DNA from: JABFSS01 sp964497975
GTDB taxonomy: Bacteria; Patescibacteriota; Gracilibacteria; Peribacterales; Peribacteraceae
Assembly: GCA_964497975.1 (NCBI GenBank)
Contig: CAZCFO010000001.1
Location: forward strand, 62,001-126,000
DNA: 64,000 nt
Reading direction: 5' to 3'
Part shown: piece by piece, positions 56,145 to 64,000 of the stretch
How the letters are laid out: every line of letters begins with the position of its first letter
Numbering within the stretch: position 1 is the first letter of the stretch
Translations under genes and position numbers: made by a program
The notes under the pieces: generated by a model
Database searches by the model: none
Seen by the model: only the letters and a program-made list of their open reading frames with translations
What the model was told of the DNA's origin: nothing

Positions 56145-57173
56145 ATGTCACATTCAGCCATCGTCGGCTTCGGCAGGTATTTGCCGCGCTACCGGGTGAA
56201 AACCGCCGAGATCGCGCAGCAGTGGGGACAGGATGCCAAAGGCGTCCAGAGCGGGCTCGGCATCAGCGAGAAAACCGTGCCCGGCCGGGGCGAGGACAGT
56301 TACACCATGGCGTTCGAAGCCGCCCGGCAGGCGCGGGATGTCGCGGGGATTGAATCCTCGGAAATTTCGGCGATCTTCGTTGGCTCCGAGAGTCATCCGT
56401 ACGCGGTGAAACCGACCAGCTCCATGCTCGCCGCGAGCCTGGACCTGCATCCGTTCTGCCACTGCGCCGATCTGGAATTCGCCTGCAAGGCCGGCACCGC
56501 CGGCATGCAGATCGTCGACTCCATGGTCCGCGCGGGCCAGGTGCCCTACGGCATGGCCATCGGGACCGATACCGCCCAGGCGAAGCCGGGCGATGCGCTG
56601 GAGTACACGGCGGCGGCGGGCGCGGCGGCGGTGATCATCGGGCCGGAGAAGGCGAAGAACGCGCTCTGCCGCATCGAACACACGCTCTCCTTCACAACGG
56701 ACACGCCTGACTTTTGGCGTCCCAATGGCGAAAAGTACCCGCATCATGCGGGACGGTTCACGGGAGAGCCCGCCTACTTCCGGCACGTGCAGGAAGTGAC
56801 GAAAGGCATTCTGGCGATTGCAAAACTGCAACCCGCGGACGTCGACCACGTCATCTTTCATATGCCCAATGCGAAATTCCCCAAGGCCGCGGCGAAGAAA
56901 CTCGGATTTTCCGATGAGCAGATGTCGGCCGGATTCATCGTCCCCTCCGTCGGCAACACCTACAGCGCCTGCTCCCCTCTCGGCCTGACGTTCGTGCTGG
57001 AGCACGCGAAGAAGGGCGAACGGGTCCTGCTGGTGTCGTACGGATCGGGATCCGGATCGGACGCATTCCTGATGACGATGCTGCGTGATGGAGTGGAGTT
57101 GCCACACGATGACCGGACACCCGAATACCTGACCTACAGCCAATATCTGGACCACTCGCACGCACTTGCCTGA
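56145..57173 (+). CDS. HMG-CoA synthase, archaeal type
   Basis: The 342-residue thiolase-fold enzyme condenses acetyl-CoA with acetoacetyl-CoA. Catalytic residues are seen: Glu in VGSESHPYAVKPTSS, Cys in LEFACKAGTAGMQ, His in VIFHMPNAKFPKAA, and the C-terminal SYGSGSGSDAFLMTM. Length and the lack of a long C-terminal extension put it in the archaeal/short class, which in archaea forms a complex with thiolase and a DUF35 protein. Both partners follow here: thiolase at 57204 and a DUF35-like domain at 58372. Confidence 0.95.
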   Translation: MSHSAIVGFGRYLPRYRVKTAEIAQQWGQDAKGVQSGLGISEKTVPGRGEDSYTMAFEAARQARDVAGIESSEISAIFVGSESHPYAVKPTSSMLAASLDLHPFCHCADLEFACKAGTAGMQIVDSMVRAGQVPYGMAIGTDTAQAKPGDALEYTAAAGAAAVIIGPEKAKNALCRIEHTLSFTTDTPDFWRPNGEKYPHHAGRFTGEPAYFRHVQEVTKGILAIAKLQPADVDHVIFHMPNAKFPKAAAKKLGFSDEQMSAGFIVPSVGNTYSACSPLGLTFVLEHAKKGERVLLVSYGSGSGSDAFLMTMLRDGVELPHDDRTPEYLTYSQYLDHSHALA

Positions 57174-57199
57174 TTCATAATTCGTAATTCGTTATTCGA
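57174..57199. repeat. Single-arm ATTCGTAATTCGTTATTCG repeat
   Basis: One arm of the ATTACGAAT theme (compare 35023-35097) in the 30-base spacer between HMG-CoA synthase and thiolase. Confidence 0.6.
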
Positions 57200-57203
57200 T
57201 CGC

Positions 57204-58328
57204 ATGAATTCCGACATCCGCCTCATCGGCTCCGGCCAGACCCGCTTCGGAGAGTGGTGGTCCAAAGGGATCCGGGAACTGATGGAAGAAGCCGTCGATG
57301 CCGCGATTTCCTCATCACCCTGCACCGCGCTCGATATCGACATGATCATCGTGGCGAACATGCTCGCCGAAGTGACCAACGGACAGGCACATTTGAGCGC
57401 GATCGCCTCGGCGCTGCTCCCCCACCATCCCCCCGCGCTCCGGGTTGAGTCCGCGTGCGGATCGGGCGCCTTCGCGCTGCACACCGCGTGCGCGATGCTC
57501 GAGAGCGGACGCGCGAAGAACGTGCTCGTGATCGGCGTGGAGAAGATGACGGACGTCTCGACCGATGCCGTTGCCTCCGCGTTGATGGGGGCATCGGACA
57601 GCGAAGAGGAACGCCCCGCGGGACTGACGTTCCCGGGCATTTTCGGGCTGGTCGCGCGCCGGTACATGCACGAGTACGGACTCAGCCGCGAGGATTTGAG
57701 TTTGGTCAGCGCAGTCCACCACCGCAATGCCTGCGCGAATCCGTTCGCCCAGTTCCGCGGCGAGATCACGCCGGAAGCGGTGACGAAGAGCGCGATGGTC
57801 AGCGATCCGCTCCGCCTCCTCGACTGCTCGCCGATTTCGGACGGCGCCGCCGCGTGCATCCTCTCCACCGAGCACATGAGTCCCGTGCGGCTGGCCGCGT
57901 CGCAGATCGCCACGGACTCCGTGAGCCTGATCCACCGTCCGACGCTGACGTCCTTCTCCGCGACGAAGGACGCTGCTGAACGGGCTCTTGCCGAAGCCGA
58001 AATCAAGCTGCAGGCCGTCAAGGCGCTGGAAATCCATGACTGCTTTTCGATCGCCGCGCTCATCAACCTCGAAGACCTCGGCTTCTGCGATCCGGGCGAG
58101 GGCATCGGCCTGTACCGCGCGATGTTCCGGAACGCCCCCGATGCGATGACGGTGAACCGCAGCGGCGGACTGAAAGGCTGCGGACACCCGGTGGCGGCCA
58201 CCGGCATCAAGCAACTCATCGACGTCTCCAAGACCCTGCAGGCGACCGGCGAACGGTACGGCCTGGCGCATAATTTTGGTGGGGCTTGCGCCACATGCGG
58301 AATTCATATTTTGGAATGCACCCAATAA
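57204..58328 (+). CDS. Acetyl-CoA C-acetyltransferase (archaeal-type thiolase)
   Basis: The 374-residue thiolase makes acetoacetyl-CoA for HMG-CoA synthase. Catalytic Cys is in VESACGSGAFALHTA, the His pair in EIHDCFSIAAL and GLKGCGHPVAATG, and a C-terminal Cys-rich GGACATCGIHILEC. The SCP-x/archaeal-type sequence fits the thiolase-HMGCS-DUF35 complex that channels acetoacetyl-CoA. It is preceded by a repeat arm and followed by a short hairpin and the DUF35/GMK-like fusion. Confidence 0.92.
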   Translation: MNSDIRLIGSGQTRFGEWWSKGIRELMEEAVDAAISSSPCTALDIDMIIVANMLAEVTNGQAHLSAIASALLPHHPPALRVESACGSGAFALHTACAMLESGRAKNVLVIGVEKMTDVSTDAVASALMGASDSEEERPAGLTFPGIFGLVARRYMHEYGLSREDLSLVSAVHHRNACANPFAQFRGEITPEAVTKSAMVSDPLRLLDCSPISDGAAACILSTEHMSPVRLAASQIATDSVSLIHRPTLTSFSATKDAAERALAEAEIKLQAVKALEIHDCFSIAALINLEDLGFCDPGEGIGLYRAMFRNAPDAMTVNRSGGLKGCGHPVAATGIKQLIDVSKTLQATGERYGLAHNFGGACATCGIHILECTQ

Positions 58329-58332
58329 CCGA

Positions 58333-58363
58333 TGTACGGGCGTAGCACTGCTACGCCCCTACC
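58333..58363. repeat. GTACGGGCGTAGCACTGCTACGCCCCTAC hairpin repeat
   Basis: GGGCGTAGCA and TGCTACGCCC pair perfectly over 10 bp, with little or no loop, between thiolase and the fusion gene. Confidence 0.75.
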
Positions 58364-58371
58364 GCCCCACG

Positions 58372-59295
58372 ATGACCACCTCCCCCATCATCCACCGCGC
58401 CCAGAAGAACCTCCGCAAAAAGCTGCAGGACGGCACCGTGCTCTCGTGGACGACGATGAGCCATCCGCTCGAGGGCTTCGGCAACCGCCCGCGGACGGTG
58501 GCGCTCATCGAGCTGAAGGACGGCAGCAGGACGCTTGGGCAGCTCATCGGCGAGCCGTCCATCGGCGCGAACGTCTGTGCCCGCATGCGGCTCTCATCCG
58601 TCAATGAAGACGGACTGCGGCGGTATGACGTCGCCTACGAGATTTCGGCTCCCGTTACTGTAAAACCCTACGAAATGGAGGCGGATTTCCCGGGCTACAT
58701 CCTCGCGCTCACGGGCCCCTCCGGCGTGGGAAAGACCACCGTCAGCCGTCTGCTGGTCTCCATGTTTGCCGACTACATCGAGTGCGTGCCGATCATGACC
58801 ACTCGCGAGCGGCGGCGCGGCGACGACGGGGAATACCGGTACGTCGCGAAGGAGAAATTCACCGAGCTTCTCGATCAGGGCGAAATCATCTCCTACGTGC
58901 AGCTCCCCTCCTCCACGGAGGAGCGCTGGTACGGCTATCGCAGGAGCGACATCGAAAAAATCTGGAAGAAAGGAAAACTTCCGGTCGTCATCACCGAGAT
59001 GCACCTGCTGCGCGGCCTGGCGGAGCACTTCACCCGCCGCGCGATCCTCAGCTTCGGACTGCTCCCGCCGGGCAAGAGCCGCCGCGCGATGCTCTCGGCC
59101 CTGCTGCACCGCCTGCGCGAGCGCGGACGCGACGCGGAGGAGCATTTGAAGGACCGCATGAAGAACGCGGCGAAGGATCTGGAATTCTTCCGCGAGCGCG
59201 CGGACCTGTTCGACAAGATCCTGGTGAATGATGACCTGAAAACCGTGGTGGAAACGATGCGAAAGCACGTCTCGGGGCTGAAGGATGCACAATGA
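58372..59295 (+). CDS. DUF35-like OB-fold fused to a guanylate-kinase-like domain
   Basis: In this 307-residue protein the N-terminal part (about residues 15-105; GTVLSWTTMSHPLEGFGNRP, then TVALIELKDGSRTLGQLI) follows the OB-fold half of DUF35 acyl-CoA-associated proteins; the usual zinc ribbon is missing. The C-terminal part (about 110-307) has P-loop LTGPSGVGKTTVSRLL and IMTTRERRRGDDGEYRY, resembling guanylate kinases. The GMP-site pattern has one deletion, and WYGYRRSDIEK continues the fold. Standing just after thiolase and HMG-CoA synthase, the N-terminus is probably the third partner of their complex. The kinase-like half may not phosphorylate GMP. Confidence 0.8.
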   Translation: MTTSPIIHRAQKNLRKKLQDGTVLSWTTMSHPLEGFGNRPRTVALIELKDGSRTLGQLIGEPSIGANVCARMRLSSVNEDGLRRYDVAYEISAPVTVKPYEMEADFPGYILALTGPSGVGKTTVSRLLVSMFADYIECVPIMTTRERRRGDDGEYRYVAKEKFTELLDQGEIISYVQLPSSTEERWYGYRRSDIEKIWKKGKLPVVITEMHLLRGLAEHFTRRAILSFGLLPPGKSRRAMLSALLHRLRERGRDAEEHLKDRMKNAAKDLEFFRERADLFDKILVNDDLKTVVETMRKHVSGLKDAQ

Positions 59296-59372
59296 GATTT
59301 TCCCCTGCGCACAGCTGAAATTCCACGACGGTACTCACAGACGTTGACCCGCATCCTCAAGACGTCTTTGCT

Positions 59373-59738
59373 GTGCACGTGCATTCTCCGGACTTCGCCC
59401 CCCGCCCGCCCCTCGACCTTGATCCCCCGATGGATACCGCTATTCGGCGCGGGCTGCCGCCGGTGAGGGCATCGCTTCGATCAACATTGGCGGATGGCAT
59501 TCTGGAAAATGAAATCGAAGAAATCGTGCGCAGAAAGCTAGAGGAAGAAAAAGTTTCGAACCCCGAGCCGGTGAACGTTGAGCCGACGCACGTCGAGAGA
59601 CTCATCAGTTCCGTGATCGGGGCAACGGCCATTCTGATCCTGCTCGTGGCAGCCGACCTTCATGACCTCAAACGGCAGCTGGATGCCGGAATGAACCTCG
59701 CGGAGTTGCGGGAGCGGGACAAGAGGATGGGCCGATAA
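59373..59738 (+). CDS. Hypothetical protein with one membrane helix
   Basis: The 121-residue protein has a Pro-rich N-terminus, a charged helix (ENEIEEIVRRKLEEEKVSNP), a membrane helix (ISSVIGATAILILLVAADLH) and a basic end. GTG 59373 is tentative; ATG 59430 (MDTAIRRGLP) is the alternative. Not recognised. It converges with pckA, the stops two bases apart. Confidence 0.55.
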   Translation: MHVHSPDFAPRPPLDLDPPMDTAIRRGLPPVRASLRSTLADGILENEIEEIVRRKLEEEKVSNPEPVNVEPTHVERLISSVIGATAILILLVAADLHDLKRQLDAGMNLAELRERDKRMGR

Positions 59739-59739
59739 A

Positions 59740-61377
59740 TCAGTATCCGGGGCACTTCCCCTCGAGCGTTTCACGCATCTGGCCTTTGCACGTCTTGTGG
59801 AAGTGCGCGGCGAATTCTTCCGCAAGCGCTTTGGCCTGCGCATCATAGGCATCGGGATCCTTCCAGGTGGACCGGGGATCCAGAAGCATGGGATCGACGC
59901 CCGGACACTCGCGCGGAATGAGGAGATGGAACAACGGATCCTCACGGTACTGGACGTCCCTGAGCCGTCCGCGAAGGGCCGCGTCCACGAGCGACCGCGT
60001 GAGGGAGATGTCCATGCGTTTTCCTGTTCCATAGGGACCGCCGGTCCAGCCGGTATTGACCAGATACACATCCGCTCGATGCCGCGACACCAGCGACTGG
60101 AAGAGCGAGAGATAGTCGTCCGAGGAACGCGTCATAAACACGCCCCCGAAGAACCGCGAGAAGGTGGACTGCGGTTCTTTGACGCCCGTCTCGGTGCCGG
60201 CGAGCTTGCTCGTGTAGCCCATGAGGAACCAGAGCATGGCTTGTCGCAGCGGAAGTTTGGCCACCGGAGGAAGCACGCCCCGGGCATCGGCCGTGAGGAA
60301 CAGGATCGTGGAGGGATGGCCCCCGCGCGCATCGGGCTTTACGGAAGCCAGGCGGCTGAGCGGATATGCGGCGCGGGAATTTTCGGTCAATCGCCCGTCG
60401 TCGACGTCGACGGTCCCGTCGGGATACGTCATCGCGTTCTCGATGATCGGGCAGTGCTCGTCGTTGGCGACGTCGCCCATCACCGCATCGTAAATGTGCA
60501 GCTCTTTCTCGCGGGACAGGTTGATGAGCTTGGCGTAGCAGCCGTACTCCATGTTCGCGATGCCGGCAGAGCTCCACAGATGCTCGTCATCGCCGATCAT
60601 CGTGAGCCCCGGCCCGGACGAGAGCGTCGTTTTTCCGGTTCCCGAGAGTCCCAGGAACAGATGCGTCGCGCCCCGCCGGTCCTCGACGGCCGCGCAGTGC
60701 AGCGGCAGCACGCCGTGTTCGGGAAGCAGATGATTCATGACGGTGAAGAGATGCTTTTTGACCGCGCCCAGGTACGACGTGCCGATGACGATTCCCGCAC
60801 GGCGCTCGAAGTCCATCAGAATCGCGTGGTCGACGATCTTTCCGCCCGCCTCGCGAAGCACGCCCCTGTACTTCTCGGTCTCCACCCGGTCATGCGGCAG
60901 GACGAGCAGCGTGAAGCCACGGTCGGCGAATACGCTGGAAGAGATATCCCGCGGCACGGGACGGAACATCGTGGAGGCGAACAGCTGGACGACGGGCGAA
61001 TCGCTGAACGTGCGGACCGGCAGCGCATAGCGCGACTCGGCCCCCACGGTGCGGTCCGTGACATACACGTGATCCTTTTCGCGCAGGAGTTCGAGCGCGT
61101 CCTGGAACAGGGAATCAAACACCTCGGGTCGGACGGGATGATTGGTCGGCTGCGACCAGTCTACCGCGCTCTGCGGATGCCGGACCGTGTAGGTGTCCTG
61201 CGGGATGCGTCCCGTCGCGTGGGCGGGTCCCCACGTGGAGATCGCGCCGTTCGTCGTCATCACCGCCTCGCCGCGTTTGACGGCATCGGTGATCAGGCTG
61301 CCGCGGGACGGATCGACCGTCGCGGAGCGGGAACGCAGACCGAGTTTTCCCTGGAGCAGATCGGCAAACGGGCTCAT
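59740..61377 (-). CDS. pckA: Phosphoenolpyruvate carboxykinase (ATP)
   Basis: The 545-residue enzyme converts oxaloacetate and ATP to PEP and CO2, the first step of gluconeogenesis. Motifs: HCAAVEDRRGATHLFLGLSG leading into kinase-1a GLSGTGKTTLSS, metal site LTMIGDDEHLW, LASVKPDARGGHPSTILF, and VNTGWTGGPYGTGKRMDI. Start ATG 61377 (MSPFADLLQGKLGLRSR) gives normal length; an ORF upstream of it has low support. The carbohydrate genes that follow on the opposite strand suggest carbon flow to storage glycans. Confidence 0.94.
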   Translation of the reverse strand: MSPFADLLQGKLGLRSRSATVDPSRGSLITDAVKRGEAVMTTNGAISTWGPAHATGRIPQDTYTVRHPQSAVDWSQPTNHPVRPEVFDSLFQDALELLREKDHVYVTDRTVGAESRYALPVRTFSDSPVVQLFASTMFRPVPRDISSSVFADRGFTLLVLPHDRVETEKYRGVLREAGGKIVDHAILMDFERRAGIVIGTSYLGAVKKHLFTVMNHLLPEHGVLPLHCAAVEDRRGATHLFLGLSGTGKTTLSSGPGLTMIGDDEHLWSSAGIANMEYGCYAKLINLSREKELHIYDAVMGDVANDEHCPIIENAMTYPDGTVDVDDGRLTENSRAAYPLSRLASVKPDARGGHPSTILFLTADARGVLPPVAKLPLRQAMLWFLMGYTSKLAGTETGVKEPQSTFSRFFGGVFMTRSSDDYLSLFQSLVSRHRADVYLVNTGWTGGPYGTGKRMDISLTRSLVDAALRGRLRDVQYREDPLFHLLIPRECPGVDPMLLDPRSTWKDPDAYDAQAKALAEEFAAHFHKTCKGQMRETLEGKCPGY

Positions 61378-61695
61378 GGGCGCATGAGGGGGAGAAAGGA
61401 GAAAAGCCGGGAGTGACGGCACAGTACGTGACCCCGCTTCCCCGGTACCGGGTGAGGAGACGCGAAACTGCGGGTGTCCTTTCGGAACTCGACGGCAACG
61501 GAAAAAAGCCGTGGCTGCGAAGTGGCCGCATTCGGAGAACGCATGATGGATACGATGAACGAGATCTGCGTTTGCTTTTTTTATGAACCAGTGTGAAATC
61601 ATTCACTCGAATGTCGCGTTTTCGGCTTTCCTCTGCTATAATCAAGAGATTTCGCTGCGCCTTCGCGCGGCGGGACAAACAGACACAAATATCTC
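61378..61695. other. Intergenic region between pckA and the glycosyltransferase
   Basis: A 318-base divergent spacer. No RNA gene or ORF is supported. It holds TATAAT (preceded by GC) at 61637-61642 for the plus strand, about 54 bases before the glycosyltransferase ATG. An AT-rich 61560-61625 stretch precedes it. Confidence 0.6.
61637..61642 (+). promoter_or_regulatory. -10 box upstream of the glycosyltransferase at 61696
   Basis: TATAAT, preceded by GC. A leader of about 47 nt is predicted, including a GC-rich hairpin-like stretch (CGCTGCGCCTTCGCGCGGCG). Confidence 0.5.
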
Positions 61696-62904
61696 ATGTC
61701 GCTGCGCACGCTCATGTTCGGCTGGGAATACCCTCCGCACCACTCCGGAGGCCTAGGCGTCGCATGCCAGGGACTCGTCCGCGGCCTGCTGAAAAACAAC
61801 GTCGCCGTGACGCTGGTGCTCCCCTCGCCCACCCGACCCGAGGAGGACAACCTCGACATCCTGCATCCGGAAGACGATCTGTTTTCGATGGTCGGCGTGC
61901 GGAGCGATCTGCAGCCCTACGATTCGTTCGGCTCCTTCGCGGTGCGGACGGCGCAGGCCGGAACCCCCGCGGAGCTGTACGGGCCCGACCTCGGCGCCGC
62001 GGTGGACCGCTACACCGCGCTGAGCGTGGACATGACCAAAGATGTGAACGCGAATGTCATCCACTGCCATGACTGGATGACGTTCGAAGCGGGCATCCGG
62101 GCGTCGAAGCACCACGATAAGCCGCTGGTTGCCCACGTGCACGCGACCGAACTCGACCGGACGCACTTCCGTCCCGACGAGCGGATCTCCGCGCGCGAGC
62201 GCCGGGGCCTGATGAAGGCGACCCGGATCGTGGCGGTGAGCAATTACACGAAGAATCTCCTCACCGATCACTACGGCATCCCCGCGGACCGCATCGCGGT
62301 GGTGCACAACGGGCATGATCCCGAGCCTGCGCATGATCTGCCCCGCATTCTGACGAATTCCGGGAAGAAGGCGCCCCTGGTGCTGTTCCTCGGCCGCCTC
62401 ACGGTGCAAAAGAACCCGCTGCAGTTCCTGGACGTGGCCAAACGCGTCCGTGATTTCCGCGGAGACGCGCAGTTCGTGATGGCCGGGGACGGGGCGATGA
62501 TGCCCGAGCTGCTCGACCGCGCCTGCGCGCTGGGGCTGCAGGATTCCATCGTGTTCGCGGGAAAGGTGAACAGCCGTGAGGCGCGTTCGCTCTACGCCTC
62601 CGCCGACTGCTTCGTGATGCCTTCCGTCAGCGAACCGTTCGGGCTCGTGGCGCTGGAGGCCATCGCGCACGGAACGCCCGTGATCATCAGCCGCCAATCC
62701 GGCGTCTCGGAAGTCCTCGACCACGCCTTCAAGGTGGACTTCTGGGACACCGACAAGATGGCCGATTGCATCCTGACGATCCTCCGCGAGCAGCCGCTGG
62801 CGCAGCAGCTGCGCGCCGAAGCCCCGCGCCTCCTGCAGAAGCTCAGCTGGGAAAACCAGGCACAGAAGATCCATTCGATCTACAGGCATCTCATTCACAC
62901 CTGA
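61696..62904 (+). CDS. GT4/GT5-type glycosyltransferase, glycogen-synthase-like
   Basis: The 402-residue GT-B enzyme starts LMFGWEYPPHHSGGLGVACQ, the donor-loop pattern of starch/glycogen synthases and relatives, and keeps VLFLGRLTVQKNPLQFLDVA and SEPFGLVALEAIAHGTPVII (E-x7-E nucleotide-sugar site). It probably elongates an alpha-glucan using ADP- or UDP-glucose. The GH57 gene starts 5 bases after its stop, so the two form an operon for polysaccharide synthesis and trimming or branching. Confidence 0.9.
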   Translation: MSLRTLMFGWEYPPHHSGGLGVACQGLVRGLLKNNVAVTLVLPSPTRPEEDNLDILHPEDDLFSMVGVRSDLQPYDSFGSFAVRTAQAGTPAELYGPDLGAAVDRYTALSVDMTKDVNANVIHCHDWMTFEAGIRASKHHDKPLVAHVHATELDRTHFRPDERISARERRGLMKATRIVAVSNYTKNLLTDHYGIPADRIAVVHNGHDPEPAHDLPRILTNSGKKAPLVLFLGRLTVQKNPLQFLDVAKRVRDFRGDAQFVMAGDGAMMPELLDRACALGLQDSIVFAGKVNSREARSLYASADCFVMPSVSEPFGLVALEAIAHGTPVIISRQSGVSEVLDHAFKVDFWDTDKMADCILTILREQPLAQQLRAEAPRLLQKLSWENQAQKIHSIYRHLIHT

Positions 62905-62909
62905 TCCGT

Positions 62910-64000
62910 ATGAACCGCCCTCCTCACATTTGCTTTTACTTCCAGGTCCATCAGCCCTACCGGCTGAAGGATCTGCGCATCACCGACATCGGCCACGGCG
63001 ACGGCGATTACTTCGATGCAGAGAAGAACCGGGCGATCTTCCGCAAAGTCGCGGAGAAGTGTTACCTGCCGGCCAATGCGCTCATGCTGGAACTGCTGAC
63101 GGCCGAGCCGGATTTCGCCGTGGCGTATTCGATCTCCGGGAGCTTCCTCGACCAGTGCGAAGAGTACGGCCCCGACGTGCTGGAGTCGTTCCGCGCGCTG
63201 GCGGGGACCGGCAAAGTGGAATTCCTCGCGGAGACCTACAACCATTCTCTCAGCGGGCTCAACTCCCTGCCCGAATTCTGCGAGCAGGTGTCGATGCACA
63301 CGAACGCCATCAGGCGGCTCTTCGGCCAGACGCCGACGGTCTTCCGCAATACCGAACTGATTTACACCAACGAGCTCGCGCAGATCGTCCGGATGCTGGG
63401 CTTCCGCGGCATGCTGGCCGAAGGAGCCGATCATATCCTGCGGGGCAGGAGCCCCAATGCGCCCTTCGTGCCGCCGGCGTTCCGCCTGCCCGCCGAAAAG
63501 GAAGCCGTGATCCGGACATTCCGCGGAAACACGAAGGCGAAGACTCCCGACGATATCAGGATTCTCCTCAAGAACTACAAGCTCAGCGACGACGTGGCTT
63601 TCCGCTTCAGCGACCGCTCCTGGATCGGGTATCCGCTCCATGCCGACACCTTCACCAACTGGCTGACGGGTTCGGGCGGCCACAGCGTGAATCTGTTCAT
63701 GGACTACGAAACGTTCGGCGAGCACCAGTGGGCCGACACGGGGATTTTCGAATTCCTGCGGGCGCTGCCCGCGCTCTGGCGGCAACGCGGCATCAAGGCT
63801 CTCACGCCGTCGCAGGTCCTCGATGCGTGGGAAGCGCAGCCGTGCGACACGTTCGACGCGCACGCGCCGGTCTCCTGGGCCGACATCGAGCGCGACCTCT
63901 CCGCCTGGCAGGGCAACCGGATCCAGAACGCCGCATTGGCATCGGTGTACCAGCTCGAAGACGCCGTGAAGGAATCCGGCGATCCGGACCTGCTGCGCGC
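62910..64000 (+). CDS. Glycoside hydrolase family 57 protein, N-terminal part
   Basis: The gene runs off the window after 363 codons. The N-terminus ICFYFQVHQPYRLKDLRITD is the GH57 signature; further on are LAETYNHSLSGL (a catalytic Glu candidate region), VFRNTELIYTNELAQIVRML, GMLAEGADHILRGRSPNAPF and VNLFMDYETFGEHQWAD with an acid/base Asp candidate. GH57 members are alpha-amylases, amylopullulanases or branching enzymes; the subtype needs the missing C-terminus. ATG 62910 is 5 bases after the glycosyltransferase stop. Confidence 0.93.
   Translation, partial: MNRPPHICFYFQVHQPYRLKDLRITDIGHGDGDYFDAEKNRAIFRKVAEKCYLPANALMLELLTAEPDFAVAYSISGSFLDQCEEYGPDVLESFRALAGTGKVEFLAETYNHSLSGLNSLPEFCEQVSMHTNAIRRLFGQTPTVFRNTELIYTNELAQIVRMLGFRGMLAEGADHILRGRSPNAPFVPPAFRLPAEKEAVIRTFRGNTKAKTPDDIRILLKNYKLSDDVAFRFSDRSWIGYPLHADTFTNWLTGSGGHSVNLFMDYETFGEHQWADTGIFEFLRALPALWRQRGIKALTPSQVLDAWEAQPCDTFDAHAPVSWADIERDLSAWQGNRIQNAALASVYQLEDAVKESGDPDLLR

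Noticed and set aside
58276..58371. Upstream in-frame extension of the DUF35/GMK-like gene into thiolase
   Set aside because: It would overlap the thiolase C-terminus and read through a hairpin repeat; ATG 58372 starts a sensible N-terminus.
1..64000. Recoded UGA (as glycine) as in some related candidate phyla
   Set aside because: UGA ends many genes at the right place (VirB4-like, DLH, RuvB neighbours, fusion gene) and no in-frame UGA is needed in any conserved protein; no tRNA with UCA anticodon is seen in the window.

Overview
The window reads as a gene-dense bacterial chromosome of roughly 60% GC. Genes sit on both strands, spacers are short and proteins compact. UGA ends many of the genes (for example the VirB4-like ATPase and fmt), so the standard bacterial code applies. 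Several traits together point to a Candidate Phyla Radiation (Patescibacteria) member: small two-helix type IV secretion pilin-like proteins, a PrgI plus TraC-like pair, SLH and DUF11 surface proteins with long serine linkers, ribosomal protein S1 with a Lys-Lys-Tyr-Tyr-Pro tail, and a complete-looking surface-protein economy next to sparse biosynthesis. The archaeal-style mevalonate genes would suit a Peregrinibacteria/Peribacteria-like lineage. That placement is inference, not a measured phylogeny.

Layout. 1-12.3 kb: 5' part of argS, a lipoprotein, a VirB4-like ATPase, nrnA, rbfA, fmt, a PUR-family protein, metG and three pilin-like membrane genes. 12.3-18 kb: two tRNA-Gly genes, a serine-linker DUF11 protein, an ABC-F ATPase, an SLH protein and tRNA-Arg. 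18-28 kb: a phosphoribosyltransferase-like gene, tatD, a Ser/Thr kinase coupled to a TMTC-like membrane TPR protein, tRNA-Lys, a dienelactone hydrolase lipoprotein, an aminotransferase and a glycosyltransferase with a decayed fragment of a relative nearby. 28-41 kb: ruvB, rplK, rplA, dus, a fourth pilin-like gene, an AI-2E family transporter, clpC, PrgI/TraC-like genes, rpsA and a HIT protein. 41-50.5 kb: small membrane proteins, yidD, an ArsR plus SRPBCC operon, two tRNA-Gly(UCC) genes (one atypical), a slipin and a large S-layer protein. 50.5-59.3 kb: an isoprenoid cluster (idi, uppS, mevalonate kinase, HAD phosphatase, mvaD, HMG-CoA reductase, HMG-CoA synthase, thiolase, and a DUF35/guanylate-kinase-like fusion). 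59.4-64 kb: pckA, a starch/glycogen-synthase-like glycosyltransferase and the start of a GH57 amylase.

How it works together. The isoprenoid cluster runs from acetyl-CoA to undecaprenyl diphosphate, the lipid carrier for envelope glycans, but no phosphomevalonate kinase is visible. pckA and the two carbohydrate genes suggest gluconeogenesis and storage polysaccharide. The VirB4, pilin, PrgI and TraC-like genes, spread over four loci, look like one DNA- or protein-transfer apparatus.

Two genome-wide signals stand out. First, more than twenty genes have a TANNNT -10 box, usually preceded by GC or G, ending only 6-9 bases before the start codon, which implies widespread leaderless mRNAs. Second, many intergenic spaces hold imperfect palindromes built from degenerate 7-10 base units. 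The base theme differs from site to site but the architecture is shared. Related low-complexity blocks interrupt fmt, tatD, dus, a glycosyltransferase (twice) and the mevalonate kinase in frame. At 41.9 kb one compact hairpin is flanked by a duplicated gene end.
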